64,000 nucleotides of DNA from Halobacteria archaeon HArc-gm2 (GCA_025517465.1 JAOPKE010000011.1:62001-126000), one strand, 5' to 3'. Positions 18,351-27,120 are shown, numbered from the stretch's first letter. Numbers and translations: made by a program. Notes: generated by a model not told the origin, from the letters alone.

Positions 18351-20411
18351 ATGCACCACCCAGGCCCACCCCGGTTCGTCCACGTCGGCGAGTCGGTGGC
18401 ACTCGCTCCCCGCGCACCGGATCCGGACGCATCCTTCGCCTGGCGACTCCGCGACGCGCCCGCCGACAGCGACGCCACCGTCGGCGACGGCGCCGTGGTC
18501 CACCTGGCGCCCGACGTTCCTGGCACCTATCGCCTCGAACTCGACGCCCCGGACGGGACCCACAGCCAGACGGTCCGCGCGTTCCCGGACCCCCGGAAAC
18601 CCGCCCGGTTCCGCGTGGACCCGGCCGACGTCGACGGCGACGTCTCCGCGGCCGAGACGGCGAGCGTCATCGGCCAGTTCAACGACTTCACGATGGGCGT
18701 CGACCGAGCGGAGTTCGAAGACGACGCGTGGGTCCTCGACGTCGAACTGCCACCGGGCGACCACGAGGGCCTCTTCGCCTTCGACGACGCGTTCGACCCG
18801 TTCGCCAGTTCCGAGGTGGCCGTCGAGGGGTCGGGCCGACCGAGAGTCCGACTCGACGGGCGACGGGAGGGCGACGACGTCGTGGTGTCTGCCACCACGA
18901 ACGCCGCCCCGGACGGGAGCGACCCCGACGTCGAGTTCCACCTCGACGACCGCGACGAAGTGGACGAGGACGACGTCGTCGTCGACGGCGACGAACTGCG
19001 AGTCCTCGTCGACGCGTTGCCGGACCTCGCCCGGGTTCACGCCGTCGCTGTCGCCGAACGCCACAGCGTCGCCGACACGCTCGAACTTTCCGTCGCTCCA
19101 GACGGCGCCGTCGCCTTCGACCGGCCCGCCGACCCGCCGGCGTGGCTCCGGGACGCGTCGATGTACGAGATATTCGTCCGCGAGTTCGCCGGCGAGACGG
19201 TCGACACCACCTTCGAGGAGATAGAGCGCCGCGTCCCCTACCTCGAACACCTCGGTATCGACGTCGTGTGGCTGACGCCGGTCCTGGAGAGCCCAACCCG
19301 CCACGGCTACCACATCACGGATATGTTCGACACCGCCGACGACCTCGGGACCCGCGCCGCGTTCGAATCCCTCGTCGACCGCCTCCACGCGGCCGGCATC
19401 CGCGTCGTCTTCGACCTGGTGATCAACCACACCTCGCGGGACCACCCCGCCTTCCAGCTCCACCGCGCCGGCGTCCCCGAGTACGCCGACCACTACGAGC
19501 GCATCCCGGCCGAACAGGACACCTCCGACGTGGACTGGGCGGGCGACGACGCTCCCGGCCACTACTTCACCTGGACCAGGATTCCCAACGTGAACTTCGA
19601 CTCGCTGGCCGTCCGCGAGTGGATGCTCGACGTCGTCGCGGAGTGGGCGCCCGTCGTCGACGGCTTCCGCTGCGACGTCGCCTGGGGCGTCCCGCACGGC
19701 TTCTGGAAGGAGGTCCGCGAGCGAGTGAAGGCCGAGGATAGCGACTTCCTCCTGCTGGACGAGACGGTCCCCAAGCGCGACGCTGCCTTCCACGAGAACG
19801 AGTTCGACTTCCACTACGACGCCGACCTCTACTTCGCCCTGCGCGACATCGGCAACGGAGACGCCCCCGCCGACGCCATCTTCGACGCCCTGGTCGACAC
19901 GCAGCGACACGGCTACCCCGACGAGGCGGTCCACATGCGCTACGTCGAGAACCACGACGAGGACCGCTACCTCGACGAGTGCGGCAGAGCGGCGCTCCCC
20001 GCCGCGGCCGCCGCGACGTTCACCCTCCCCGGCGTCCCGATGATCTACTACGGCCAGGAACGCGGCGTCGAGGACTCCCGCGGCACCATGAAGTGGTACG
20101 ACGGCGACCAGGAACTGACCGACTTCCACCGCCGCCTCGTCTCGCTCCGCGACGACCACCCCGCGCTCCGCGCCGACGGCGTCGAACCGGTCGACGTCGA
20201 CGTGACGGCCGGCGACCCCGACCGCGTCGTCGCCTACGAGCGCGCCAGCGACGACGAGCGACTCGTTGTCGTCCTGAACTTCGGTGACGAGCCCGCGACG
20301 GTCGAACCCGCCATCGCCGTCACGGACACGGACCTGCTCTCCGAAACCGACGTCGCGGATGGCGAATCCCTCTGCGTCGCGGACGCCGTCGTCGTCCGAC
20401 GCGTGGACTGA
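18351..20411 (+). CDS. GH13 alpha-amylase/neopullulanase-type hydrolase
   Basis: 686 residues, no signal peptide. N-terminal beta-sandwich modules (about 1-250) include FNDFTMGVDRAEF followed by a CBM34/48-like pattern. The TIM barrel shows the four GH13 regions: DLVINH (355-360), GFRCDVAW (nucleophile Asp442), LLDETV (acid/base Glu471) and ENHDE (Asp536). A short C-terminal beta domain follows. The extended N-terminus and intracellular location point to cyclomaltodextrinase/neopullulanase-type cleavage of imported oligosaccharides. It works with the divergent glucoamylase to convert maltodextrin to glucose. Confidence 0.93.
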   Translation: MHHPGPPRFVHVGESVALAPRAPDPDASFAWRLRDAPADSDATVGDGAVVHLAPDVPGTYRLELDAPDGTHSQTVRAFPDPRKPARFRVDPADVDGDVSAAETASVIGQFNDFTMGVDRAEFEDDAWVLDVELPPGDHEGLFAFDDAFDPFASSEVAVEGSGRPRVRLDGRREGDDVVVSATTNAAPDGSDPDVEFHLDDRDEVDEDDVVVDGDELRVLVDALPDLARVHAVAVAERHSVADTLELSVAPDGAVAFDRPADPPAWLRDASMYEIFVREFAGETVDTTFEEIERRVPYLEHLGIDVVWLTPVLESPTRHGYHITDMFDTADDLGTRAAFESLVDRLHAAGIRVVFDLVINHTSRDHPAFQLHRAGVPEYADHYERIPAEQDTSDVDWAGDDAPGHYFTWTRIPNVNFDSLAVREWMLDVVAEWAPVVDGFRCDVAWGVPHGFWKEVRERVKAEDSDFLLLDETVPKRDAAFHENEFDFHYDADLYFALRDIGNGDAPADAIFDALVDTQRHGYPDEAVHMRYVENHDEDRYLDECGRAALPAAAAATFTLPGVPMIYYGQERGVEDSRGTMKWYDGDQELTDFHRRLVSLRDDHPALRADGVEPVDVDVTAGDPDRVVAYERASDDERLVVVLNFGDEPATVEPAIAVTDTDLLSETDVADGESLCVADAVVVRRVD

Positions 20412-20474
20412 CGAACGAGCCGAGTCGGCGGGGAGCCAGCCGCCGTGATTCTGCCTACTGCAGTTCCCTCGGGC

Positions 20475-20578
20475 GGGACTGAAAGGGGCCGACCGCTCGG
20501 TGAGCGAGAACCCGCAAGGACCGGAGCGAAGCGAGGAGCGCAGCGCGGTTCGCAGCCACCGAGCGGGAGGGGGCTTTC
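20475..20578 (+). repeat. CTGAAAGGGGC hairpin repeat, copy 4
   Basis: GGACTGAAAGGGGC and GGGGGCTTTC ends. The arms CCGCTCGGTG (20493-20502) / CACCGAGCGG (20557-20566) are perfect. The loop contains GCGAGGAGCGCAGCG. It sits between the amylase and the TrmB-like gene, 100 bases before the latter's start. Confidence 0.8.
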
Positions 20579-20678
20579 TGGTTGTTCTCGGCTGTGGTGT
20601 CCGTTTCGATGGTACCAACCGATGCTCCTAGCGAATCCACCGGGGCATGTAAGTAGCCACCTCGTACAACTACTCGCC

Positions 20679-21731
20679 ATGGACGACGCGTCGCTCGAGG
20701 ACCTGCTCCAGCGGTTCGGGTTCTCGGACAAGGAAGTGGACACGTATCTCACGATACTGGAACTGGGGGAGGCGAAGGCGAGCACCATCGCCGACGACGC
20801 GGGGGTGTCCAAGCGCTACGTCTACAGCATCGCCGAGACGCTCGAAGACCGGGGATTCGTCGAGGTCAACGACCACGCCGTGCCGACGACGATTCGGGCC
20901 AACCAGCCCGAGGACGTCGTCGAGGCGCTGACGGGGGACCTCCAGGAGATGCGGCCGGCCCTGGAGTCACGCTTCTCACGGACGGCGCCCCGCTCGGAGA
21001 GCTTCGAGGTGGTCAAATCCCGCGTCACCGTGCTCAAGCGCGTCGCGGAACTGGTCGACCGCGCCGAGGTGGAGGTGACGCTGGCCATCCCTTACCGGCT
21101 GCTCGACGAGGTGGCAGACGAGTTGCGCGCCGCCGTCGACCGGGGCGTGCTGGTCGTCCTGATCGTCACCGACGTCGACCCGGCGGCGGACCTGGAACTC
21201 GACGGGCTGGCGTCGGTCGCCCGCGCCTGGGAGCAGCCGATGCCGACGATGCTCACCGTCGACCAGCAGGCGGGCATCGTCGCCCCCGGGGAGATGCTCT
21301 CACGGTCCGACAGCACCGCCCAGGCCATCGTCTTCGCCCAGGAACAGCTCGGCCCAGTCATCGTCGGCTCCTTCCTGGGCAACTACCTCCCGATGTCGAC
21401 GGAGGTGTACACCGCCGACCCGACCGGCCTCCCCGCCACGTTCCAGGACTTCCGCCACGCGGTGCTGGAGGCGACCCTGCACCTCCGGGCCAACGACGAG
21501 GTCCGCGCCCGCGTGACGGGCCGGTCGGTCAGCGACGACCTGGACGTCGCGGAACTGGAGGGCCAGGTCGTGGAGGTCCGGCAGGGACTCATCGAACCCG
21601 CGACCAACGACTTCCCCGTCGAGAACACCCTCTTCGTCGAGACCGACGAGGGCACCTTCAGCGTCGGCGGCCAGGGCGCCTTCGTCGAGGACTTCGAGGC
21701 GGACGCGGTCGAACTGTTGCCCAGCGAGTGA
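20679..21731 (+). CDS. TrmB-family transcriptional regulator
   Basis: 350 residues. The N-terminal winged helix-turn-helix (about residues 5-70; FGFSDKEVDTYLTILELGEA, then KASTIADDAGVSKRYVY) is followed by a short coiled linker. A C-terminal TrmB-like effector domain extends from about residue 105 (LAIPYRLLDEVADELRAAVD). TrmB proteins sense sugars and repress or activate sugar transport and glycolytic genes. The position next to the transporter and amylase genes fits. I chose the ATG at 20679; upstream codons run into a hairpin repeat. It lacks the classical C-terminal sugar-binding motif that I could identify with certainty. Confidence 0.88.
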   Translation: MDDASLEDLLQRFGFSDKEVDTYLTILELGEAKASTIADDAGVSKRYVYSIAETLEDRGFVEVNDHAVPTTIRANQPEDVVEALTGDLQEMRPALESRFSRTAPRSESFEVVKSRVTVLKRVAELVDRAEVEVTLAIPYRLLDEVADELRAAVDRGVLVVLIVTDVDPAADLELDGLASVARAWEQPMPTMLTVDQQAGIVAPGEMLSRSDSTAQAIVFAQEQLGPVIVGSFLGNYLPMSTEVYTADPTGLPATFQDFRHAVLEATLHLRANDEVRARVTGRSVSDDLDVAELEGQVVEVRQGLIEPATNDFPVENTLFVETDEGTFSVGGQGAFVEDFEADAVELLPSE

Positions 21732-21804
21732 GCAGGTCCAGGTCCGCACGGAGTCGGCGACCCCATCGCATAATTTCTTGACAGTTGCTTTCGAAGCGCC
21801 GGTG

Positions 21805-22674
21805 ATGGAAGCAATCGAGTGGGACCGCTCGTTCGAGGACAGCCGCGGCGCGCGCCTGTTCGCCTACGTCTTCCTCGGGTCGTTCTTCGGACTGGGTCTC
21901 CTCATCGCCACTGCGCTCGTCGTTTTCCTGCCCTTCATCGTCGGGTCGCTGCTCGACGACCCGGCCACGCTCGCGGTGGTCGCCCTGCTCGCGCTGGTCG
22001 GCGGACCGATGTCGCTCCTCTACCTCTGGCCGCTGTTGACCGACCCGGAGCAACGGCAGGGGATCGCGGTGTCGTCGTGGCCCGCTTCGCTCTCCAGAGC
22101 TGGCGTGGTGGTGGCCGCCGTCCTCGGCGCGGCTGCTCACGTTATCACGGCCTGGGCGACCGGAATGGGCCCGGCGCTCCTGCTCGCCGTCGGCGGACTG
22201 GTCGGGAGCCTGGGGATGAGCCTCTTCCTCAGCGCGGGCCGGATCGACCCCGACGCCCGGACGCTCACTATCCGGCCGAACCACTGGGCCGAGCGGAGCG
22301 CGACGCGGACCGTCGACCTCGACGGCTGGACGAACCTGCGCCAGTTTCGCGTCAGCCCGGTCGTGGTCCTGTGGCCGTCCTACGCCAGGGGCAGCAGCGG
22401 GCCGCGGCCGCGGCTCCTGACGGTACCACCCTGGGCCGCCGACGCCGCCGCGCCGGTGTTCGAGGATGCCATCGACGTCCCGGCCCCGGAGCGCGAGCGC
22501 GACACCAACCCGACCGTGGCGGCCGTGCTCGTGGTCTTCGGGCTTGGAACGTTCGGCGTCGGGGCCGCGCTCTGGACACTCGACGCCGTTCCCACGGGGT
22601 TCCGAGCGTGGTTCGCCGCCCTCGCCGGCATCTTCGGCTTTCTCTTCCTGGCGGCGGCCTGGCAAGAGCGGTGA
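21805..22674 (+). CDS. Four-helix membrane protein of unknown function
   Basis: 289 residues. Two hydrophobic pairs (about residues 22-75 and 95-140) are followed by a soluble beta-rich stretch with TLTIRPNHWAERSATRTVDL, resembling a PH-like membrane-associated domain. Two more helices sit at the C-terminus. The ATG at 21805 is preferred over a TTG at 21778. No family is recognised with confidence. It begins 73 bases after the regulator gene on the same strand, and no role in sugar use is evident. Confidence 0.7.
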   Translation: MEAIEWDRSFEDSRGARLFAYVFLGSFFGLGLLIATALVVFLPFIVGSLLDDPATLAVVALLALVGGPMSLLYLWPLLTDPEQRQGIAVSSWPASLSRAGVVVAAVLGAAAHVITAWATGMGPALLLAVGGLVGSLGMSLFLSAGRIDPDARTLTIRPNHWAERSATRTVDLDGWTNLRQFRVSPVVVLWPSYARGSSGPRPRLLTVPPWAADAAAPVFEDAIDVPAPERERDTNPTVAAVLVVFGLGTFGVGAALWTLDAVPTGFRAWFAALAGIFGFLFLAAAWQER

Positions 22675-22684
22675 GCGAGAAAAG

Positions 22685-23551
22685 TCAGCTATCGTCGGCC
22701 GTCGCCCGGATCAGCCCCGCCACCCGGTCCCAGAACCCGTCCTCGTACTTCGTCGCCGCGTCGATGGTCGGCCGGGCGTTCGTCTCGTTGACCACGGCGC
22801 GGTCGTCGGTGACGAGCAGGTCGACGCCGAGGTAGTCGATATCCAGGACCTCCGCCGTCCGCTCGGCCAGCTCGCGCAACTCGCCGTCGAGGGAGATGCC
22901 CTCCGCCGCGGCGCCGCGGTGGACGTTGTGCTTCCACTGGCCGTCGGCGACCGCATCGTCGGGCAGGCGACGCTCCACCGCGCCGACCACCTCGCCGTCG
23001 ACGACCATCGCCCGGACGTCGCGGGCGTCGGGGAGGAACTCCTGGACCAGGAACGACCGGTCCGCCGTCGCGCGGTAGTCGTGGACCAGGTCGAGGTAGT
23101 CGACGACGCCGAGGAACGAGTCGAGGTCGTGAGTCTTGGCGATGCCCGTCCCCCGCGTGGTCGAGTTGGGCTTGACCACGACCGGCTCGTCGAACTGTCG
23201 GTAGGCGTCGACGAGTTCCCTTTCGTCGACAGGGTTCGACGCCATGATAGTTTCGGGCACCGGCACGTCCGCCGCCGCGAGCCGGGCGAGCACGTCGGCC
23301 TTGTTCCGCGACCGCAGCACCGCCTCGCGGTCGTTGACCCACGGAACCGAGAGCAGCGCGTCCGCGACGCCACCCTCCATGATTCGCGGCGGGAAGACGA
23401 ACCCGATGTCGACGTCGGGGAACGGCGCGTCCGTGATGTCGACCGTCCGCTCCGACGGCTGGACCGGGACGACCTCGATTCCCCTGTCGGCGAGTGGCTC
23501 GCCCATTCGCTCGTAGGTCTCCTCCTGCGTCGCCACGGCGAGCCTGAGCAT
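22685..23551 (-). CDS. RimK-type ATP-grasp ligase
   Basis: 288 residues. The N-terminal domain (1-90) precedes an ATP-grasp fold. Visible are KPNSTTRGTGIAK (ATP-binding loop), VQEFLPDARDVRAMVVDGEV and the metal-binding end DLLVTDDRAVVNETNARP (Asp...Asn-Glu-x-Asn). Relatives ligate amino acids, often glutamate, to proteins or cofactors (RimK, LysX, CofF/MptN). The exact substrate cannot be assigned. Convergent with the preceding gene; the start ATG is at 23551. Confidence 0.88.
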   Translation of the reverse strand: MLRLAVATQEETYERMGEPLADRGIEVVPVQPSERTVDITDAPFPDVDIGFVFPPRIMEGGVADALLSVPWVNDREAVLRSRNKADVLARLAAADVPVPETIMASNPVDERELVDAYRQFDEPVVVKPNSTTRGTGIAKTHDLDSFLGVVDYLDLVHDYRATADRSFLVQEFLPDARDVRAMVVDGEVVGAVERRLPDDAVADGQWKHNVHRGAAAEGISLDGELRELAERTAEVLDIDYLGVDLLVTDDRAVVNETNARPTIDAATKYEDGFWDRVAGLIRATADDS

Positions 23552-23697
23552 ACTCGGTGGTTCGTCGCTTTCGACCTTAAACTGGCGCTAGGAACTGACG
23601 CTGTTCTGTGAGTGGTTTCGACCGGTGGAGGATGGAGTGATGACGGAACAGTTTCGGTCCGTTCGTTAGCAACCGATACTGATGGTAGCAACAACTA

Positions 23698-23803
23698 GAA
23701 AGCCCTCGGCTGGCTCCGGTCCCGGGGCTTGCTGCGCTCCTCGCTCCGCTGCGGTGCTAGCGGCGCCCGGGTTCCCGGAGCCCGCCTCGCCCTTTCAGTC
23801 CTC
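23698..23803 (-). repeat. CTGAAAGGGGC hairpin repeat, copy 5
   Basis: Inverted copy. The arms GGCTGGCTCCGG (23708-23719) and CCGGAGCCCGCC (23775-23786) pair with one mismatch. Ends are GAAAGCCC and GCCCTTTCAGTCC. The loop contains CTGCGCTCCTCGCTCC. Confidence 0.75.
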
Positions 23804-23809
23804 CGAGGA

Positions 23810-23890
23810 CCGCAGCCCTGCCCTTCCCCTGGTCGCGCGCCCCTCGTGTGACTCGGGGACGCGCTCCCGGCCGGGCGGTTGCGGGGCGGT
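23810..23890 (-). repeat. Dispersed repeat module B, copy 2
   Basis: Inverted relative to 10461-10550. Shared blocks are GCAGCCCTGCCC, CCCTGGTCGCGCG and GCTCCCGGCCGGGCGGTTGC; the insert between them differs. It lies between hairpin copies 5 and 6, which face each other. Together these fill the 660-base gap before the cupin gene, and I see no gene there. Confidence 0.6.
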
Positions 23891-23984
23891 CAGGACGCGT
23901 ATCGCTCGCCGGACGGCGAGCGACCGGGGAGGTCTGGTGGTCCTAATCGCGAGCGCCTCCGTGCGCGAGCAAGGCTGTGCCTGG

Positions 23985-24093
23985 AGGACTGAAAGGGCGA
24001 GGCGGGGTCGACGAAGCACGGACCCGCAAGCACCGGAGCCGGAGGCGAGGAGCGCAGCGTGGTCCGCGCGAGTCGAGCGTGCCGAGGGCTTTC
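23985..24093 (+). repeat. CTGAAAGGGGC hairpin repeat, copy 6
   Basis: GGACTGAAAGGGC start and GAGGGCTTTC end, with AAGCACCGGAGCC and GCGAGGAGCGCAGCG in the loop. Arms are degenerate (about 10 of 15 positions pair, starting TCGAC/GTCGA). The 3' flank TTTGTTGTTGG matches copy 3. Confidence 0.65.
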
Positions 24094-24213
24094 CTTTGTT
24101 GTTGGATCCGTGGTCGACTCCAGTGGGCGTACCGAGAACTCTCTACGTCGTTACAACTCCTCTCACATTTCCCGGACCCACCACTTACAGTTCCACCAAT
24201 CCACACCTCGACC

Positions 24214-24585
24214 ATGGGCTACCACGTCGTCGACCCGGCCGACCTCGACCCGGAGCCGGACCGGCCCTCGGAGATGAAGTACGTCAGCGAAGCGGCGGGG
24301 ATGGACAACCTCGGCCTGCGGACCTACCGCGTCGAACCCGGCGAGGAGATTCCCCTCTCCGGCCTGCACTACCACGACGAGCAGGAGGAGGTGTTCTACG
24401 TCGTCGAAGGAACGCTGTCCATCGAAACGCCAGACGACCTGTACGCCGTCGCGGCAGGCCAGTTCTTCGTCGCCGAACCGGGCAGCGCCCACCGGGCGCA
24501 CAACGCCGACGACGCGAGCGAGGACGTCCACGTCGTCGGGATGGGCGCGCCGCCGGTGAGCGACGGGCACGCCTACGGGGAGTGA
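24214..24585 (+). CDS. Cupin-domain protein
   Basis: 123 residues, a single small beta-barrel. Metal-ligand pattern HYHDEQEEVFYVVEG (two His and a Glu) in cupin motif 1, and a PGSAHRAHN His in motif 2, suggest a bound metal. The N-terminus (MGYHVVDPADLDPEPDRPSE) matches a conserved haloarchaeal cupin subgroup. The substrate is unknown. Start ATG at 24214. Confidence 0.88.
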   Translation: MGYHVVDPADLDPEPDRPSEMKYVSEAAGMDNLGLRTYRVEPGEEIPLSGLHYHDEQEEVFYVVEGTLSIETPDDLYAVAAGQFFVAEPGSAHRAHNADDASEDVHVVGMGAPPVSDGHAYGE

Positions 24586-24643
24586 CGTCGACGTCGTTCG
24601 ATCGAGGCCGACCACTTGTCACGCGCGAGCCCCAACGACTGCC

Positions 24644-24847
24644 ATGGGAAGCGACGGCCTGATCGAACTCGACCAGGAGTGCTGGCTGGCGTTCGCGAAG
24701 TACAACCTGTTGCTCACGACGGCGTTCGGCGTGCTCGCCGTCGTCGCGCGGGCGACGCAACCGGCCAACGGACTGCTGGTCGTCGAGAACGCCGCGTTCG
24801 CGCTCCTGTTCGGCGCCGTCCAGACGTACGCGTGGCTCTCTGCCTGA
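24644..24847 (+). CDS. Small two-helix membrane protein
   Basis: 67 residues with two hydrophobic segments (about 15-36 and 44-65) joined by a polar turn, and an acidic N-terminus. It starts with ATG 58 bases after the cupin gene on the same strand, so may be co-transcribed. High GC at third codon positions supports coding. No family recognised. Confidence 0.5.
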   Translation: MGSDGLIELDQECWLAFAKYNLLLTTAFGVLAVVARATQPANGLLVVENAAFALLFGAVQTYAWLSA

Positions 24848-24853
24848 CCTCGA

Positions 24854-24928
24854 TCAGAACGTCACGCCGCGGATTCGGCGACGCGCGCCGCCGTCGACCG
24901 CAAACGTGGGCCCGCCCGCGTCGCCGTC
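24854..24928 (-). pseudogene. Gene 3'-end remnant, possibly short-chain dehydrogenase
   Basis: The minus strand reads in frame GGPTFAVDGGARRRIRGVTF and stop, directly after the flanking TGA of MITE copy A. The FAVDGG pattern resembles the last strand of short-chain dehydrogenases (usually 'G..i.vDGG'). High third-position GC supports former coding. Only about 24 codons remain, so the family call is weak. Confidence 0.35.
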
Positions 24929-24931
24929 TCA

Positions 24932-25010
24932 TAGTGGTGGTTGTAACTTTGTACCGCGGATGGTCGCCCCAGTCGCGACCATCACCGGTAACGGATTACA
25001 ACCACCACTA
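24932..25010 (-). mobile_element. 80-bp palindromic MITE-like element, copy A
   Basis: Terminal inverted repeats are TAGTGGTGGTTGTAA / TTACAACCACCACTA. It is flanked on both sides by TCA (TGA on the minus strand), which looks like a 3-bp target duplication. The right-hand TCA is the stop codon of the zinc-finger gene at 25011. Non-coding. Confidence 0.75.
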
Positions 25011-25157
25011 TCAGTTCCGCTTCTGCCGAACCTCGGCCTGCTCGCGGATCTTGTCTTCACAGTTCGGGCACACGCGCGGGTGGTCCATTCCCTCGGGTGC
25101 GAACACTCGCACGTACGCCGACGTCACGGACGCCTCGCAGTTCTTGCAATTCGGCAC
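25011..25157 (-). CDS. Small zinc-finger protein (DUF7563-like)
   Basis: 48 residues starting with GTG at 25157. Four cysteines in two CxxC pairs (PNCKNC and VCPNCED) bracket a conserved TSAYVRVFAPEGMDHPRV segment. This is the pattern of the haloarchaeal zinc-finger miniproteins annotated DUF7563. The highly charged tail ends in QKRN and its TGA stop coincides with the flanking triplet of MITE copy A. The zinc site is inferred. Possible roles are protein-protein or nucleic-acid contacts. Confidence 0.8.
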   Translation of the reverse strand: MPNCKNCEASVTSAYVRVFAPEGMDHPRVCPNCEDKIREQAEVRQKRN

Positions 25158-25286
25158 ACTGGATCAAGCAGGTAGAGGGGGATAATACTTCGTCTCGATT
25201 CGAGGGCTGCAGCCATCGAACTCACGGACTCGAAGTACCGGAATCCACACCACGGCTGGCGCGGAAGAACGTGGCCGTCGATTCGC

Positions 25287-25316
25287 TTATGCGATCAGCA
25301 GCTCTTCTCCCCGCTC
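25287..25316 (-). pseudogene. Duplicate 3'-end fragment of the L10e gene
   Basis: The minus strand encodes ERGEELLIA and stop, identical to the last nine residues of L10e 60 bases away but with different codons at several synonymous positions. Upstream codons do not resemble L10e. It is a remnant of a second L10e-like 3' end or of recombination. Confidence 0.6.
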
Positions 25317-25347
25317 TGCGAACGCGGTGATGAAGTTGCTAATTGAC

Positions 25348-25878
25348 TTACGCAATTAGCAGTTCCTCACCGCGTTCGACCTTGATCCGACACGGGGGCG
25401 TGATCTTGTTGTAGGCACGACGGAACGCTTCTTTGACCTCCTCGGCCTGGTTGACCTCGCAGTAGGCCGTGAAGAGACGCTCGCCCTTGTCGATGCGGGC
25501 GGCGGTGCCGACGATCTTCCCGAAGGCCTGGCGCATGCCGTCGGAGACACGGTCCGCACCCGCGCCGGTCGCCTGCTTGTTCTCGCGCAGGACCTGATGG
25601 GGGAACTTTCGCAGCGTCATCTTGTAGTTGCCCTCGCCGAACTCCTTGATGAGGTGGCGGTTGGCCGAGAGGCGCGAGGCCTCGAGCGACCCGTGACGGA
25701 GCTGACACTCCTCCTCGACGACGAGGCTGATCTGGACCGGGTAGTCCTCGGCGTCGGCCTCCTTGTCTCCCATCTTGTGCTGTGCGATCTTGGAACCGGG
25801 GATCCCCGTGATGTACTCCCGTCGGGTGTACGCGGGCTTGTCGATCTCCCGGTACATCGAGGCTGGTTTGTCCGACAT
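25348..25878 (-). CDS. rpl10e: 50S ribosomal protein L10e (uL16)
   Basis: 176 residues, normal archaeal length. It is a structural component of the large subunit near the A/P tRNA sites and peptidyl transferase centre. Recognisable blocks are [20 protein letters not shown], the [20 protein letters not shown] region and [20 protein letters not shown], all highly conserved. Single gene with ATG at 25878, followed downstream by a duplicated fragment of its own 3' end. Confidence 0.97.
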   Translation of the reverse strand: MSDKPASMYREIDKPAYTRREYITGIPGSKIAQHKMGDKEADAEDYPVQISLVVEEECQLRHGSLEASRLSANRHLIKEFGEGNYKMTLRKFPHQVLRENKQATGAGADRVSDGMRQAFGKIVGTAARIDKGERLFTAYCEVNQAEEVKEAFRRAYNKITPPCRIKVERGEELLIA

Positions 25879-26036
25879 AGATACTCTTGGGAAATACGAA
25901 GCCGAGCGAGCCTATTAACCCTTCGAAGCGGGGCCGCTCCCGTGCGCCAGTGTCGCACGCGTCCGGTCGGTCGCTGCGTCCACGTCGCCCAGGTAAAGTT
26001 CACGTTACTACCCTCCTTTTCCCTCCGGAGTCCCTA

Positions 26037-27044
26037 ATGAGTTACATGAACATGCTCGTCGACGGCGAGTGGCGCACAGACGCCGGAGAATACACCAACG
26101 AGGACGGTGAGTTCGAACGCGGGACGACGTCGTTCAGGGATTTCGTCGAGGACGACCCGGACGCCCGGTTCCAGCCGGAGGCCGGCCGGTACCACCTCTA
26201 CGTCTCCTACGCGTGCCCGTGGGCCCACCGGACGCTCGTGACGCGCGCGCTAAAGGGCCTTGAGGAGGCAATCTCCGTCGACGTCGTCGACCCCTACCGC
26301 GACGACGACGGCTGGCAGTTCACCCCCGAGAAGGAGGGCTGCACCGAGGACTCGATCCACGGGAGCGACTACCTTCGCGAGGTGTACCAGAAAGCGGACC
26401 CCGACATGACCGGGCGCGTCACCGTCCCGGTCCTCTGGGACAGGGACGAAGAGACCATCGTCAACAACGAGTCCGCGGAGATCATGCGGATGCTCGACAC
26501 CGCGTTCGACAGTGTCGCCTCCCGCGACGTGGACCTCTATCCCGAGGGCTACCGGGACGACGTCGACCGCATCATCGAAGAGATCTACCAGCCGATCAAC
26601 AACGGCGTCTATCGCACCGGCTTCGCGAACTCACAGGCGGCCTACGACGAGGCGGTCCACGAACTGTTCGACGCGCTCGACCACTGGGACGCGGTGCTCG
26701 AAGACCAGCGCTACCTCGCCGGCGACCGCCTGACCGAGGCCGATATCGCGATGTTCACCACGCTGGTTCGCTTCGACGAGGTGTACCACACGCACTTCAT
26801 GTGCAACCACCAGCTGATCCGCGAGTACGACAACCTCTGGCCGTACCTGCGCGACCTCTACCAGACCCAGGGCGTCGCCGACACCGTCGACATGGACCAC
26901 ATCACGGAGCACTACTACACCACGCACCCGGACGTCAGCCCCAAGCGAATCGTCCCGATTGGGCCCGACCCCGAGTTCACCAAACCCCACGAGCGCAACG
27001 AACTCCCCGGCGGTCCGCCGGAAGACCTGCTGCCGCTGGCCTGA
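26037..27044 (+). CDS. Glutathionyl-hydroquinone reductase-like protein (GST superfamily)
   Basis: 335 residues. A thioredoxin-fold domain has the CPWAHR active motif (Cys near residue 62), preceded by the long N-terminal extension (W, F-R-x-F/W) typical of the ECM4/YqjG xenobiotic group. The C-terminal all-helical domain has LTEADIAMFTTLVRFDEVY. Relatives reduce glutathionyl-hydroquinones. Haloarchaea generally use gamma-glutamylcysteine instead of glutathione, so the physiological thiol may differ. Start ATG at 26037; an in-frame ATG at 26046 is also possible. Confidence 0.9.
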   Translation: MSYMNMLVDGEWRTDAGEYTNEDGEFERGTTSFRDFVEDDPDARFQPEAGRYHLYVSYACPWAHRTLVTRALKGLEEAISVDVVDPYRDDDGWQFTPEKEGCTEDSIHGSDYLREVYQKADPDMTGRVTVPVLWDRDEETIVNNESAEIMRMLDTAFDSVASRDVDLYPEGYRDDVDRIIEEIYQPINNGVYRTGFANSQAAYDEAVHELFDALDHWDAVLEDQRYLAGDRLTEADIAMFTTLVRFDEVYHTHFMCNHQLIREYDNLWPYLRDLYQTQGVADTVDMDHITEHYYTTHPDVSPKRIVPIGPDPEFTKPHERNELPGGPPEDLLPLA

Positions 27045-27084
27045 TAGCACGCCTCACACTGTCGCGGATCGATTCTCGGTCAGC

Positions 27085-27090
27085 CTTTAT
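27085..27090 (+). promoter_or_regulatory. TATA-like box for the pilin gene
   Basis: CTTTAT is centred about 33 bases before the ATG at 27121, in a GC-rich context. It probably drives a near-leaderless transcript. Confidence 0.4.
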
Positions 27091-27120
27091 GAAGCGACGT
27101 GACAAGAACAGCCCAATCAG

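Noticed and set aside
25011-25013. MITE copy A creating a new stop and truncating the zinc-finger gene
   Set aside because: The TGA is duplicated on both flanks, so the stop most likely existed before insertion.
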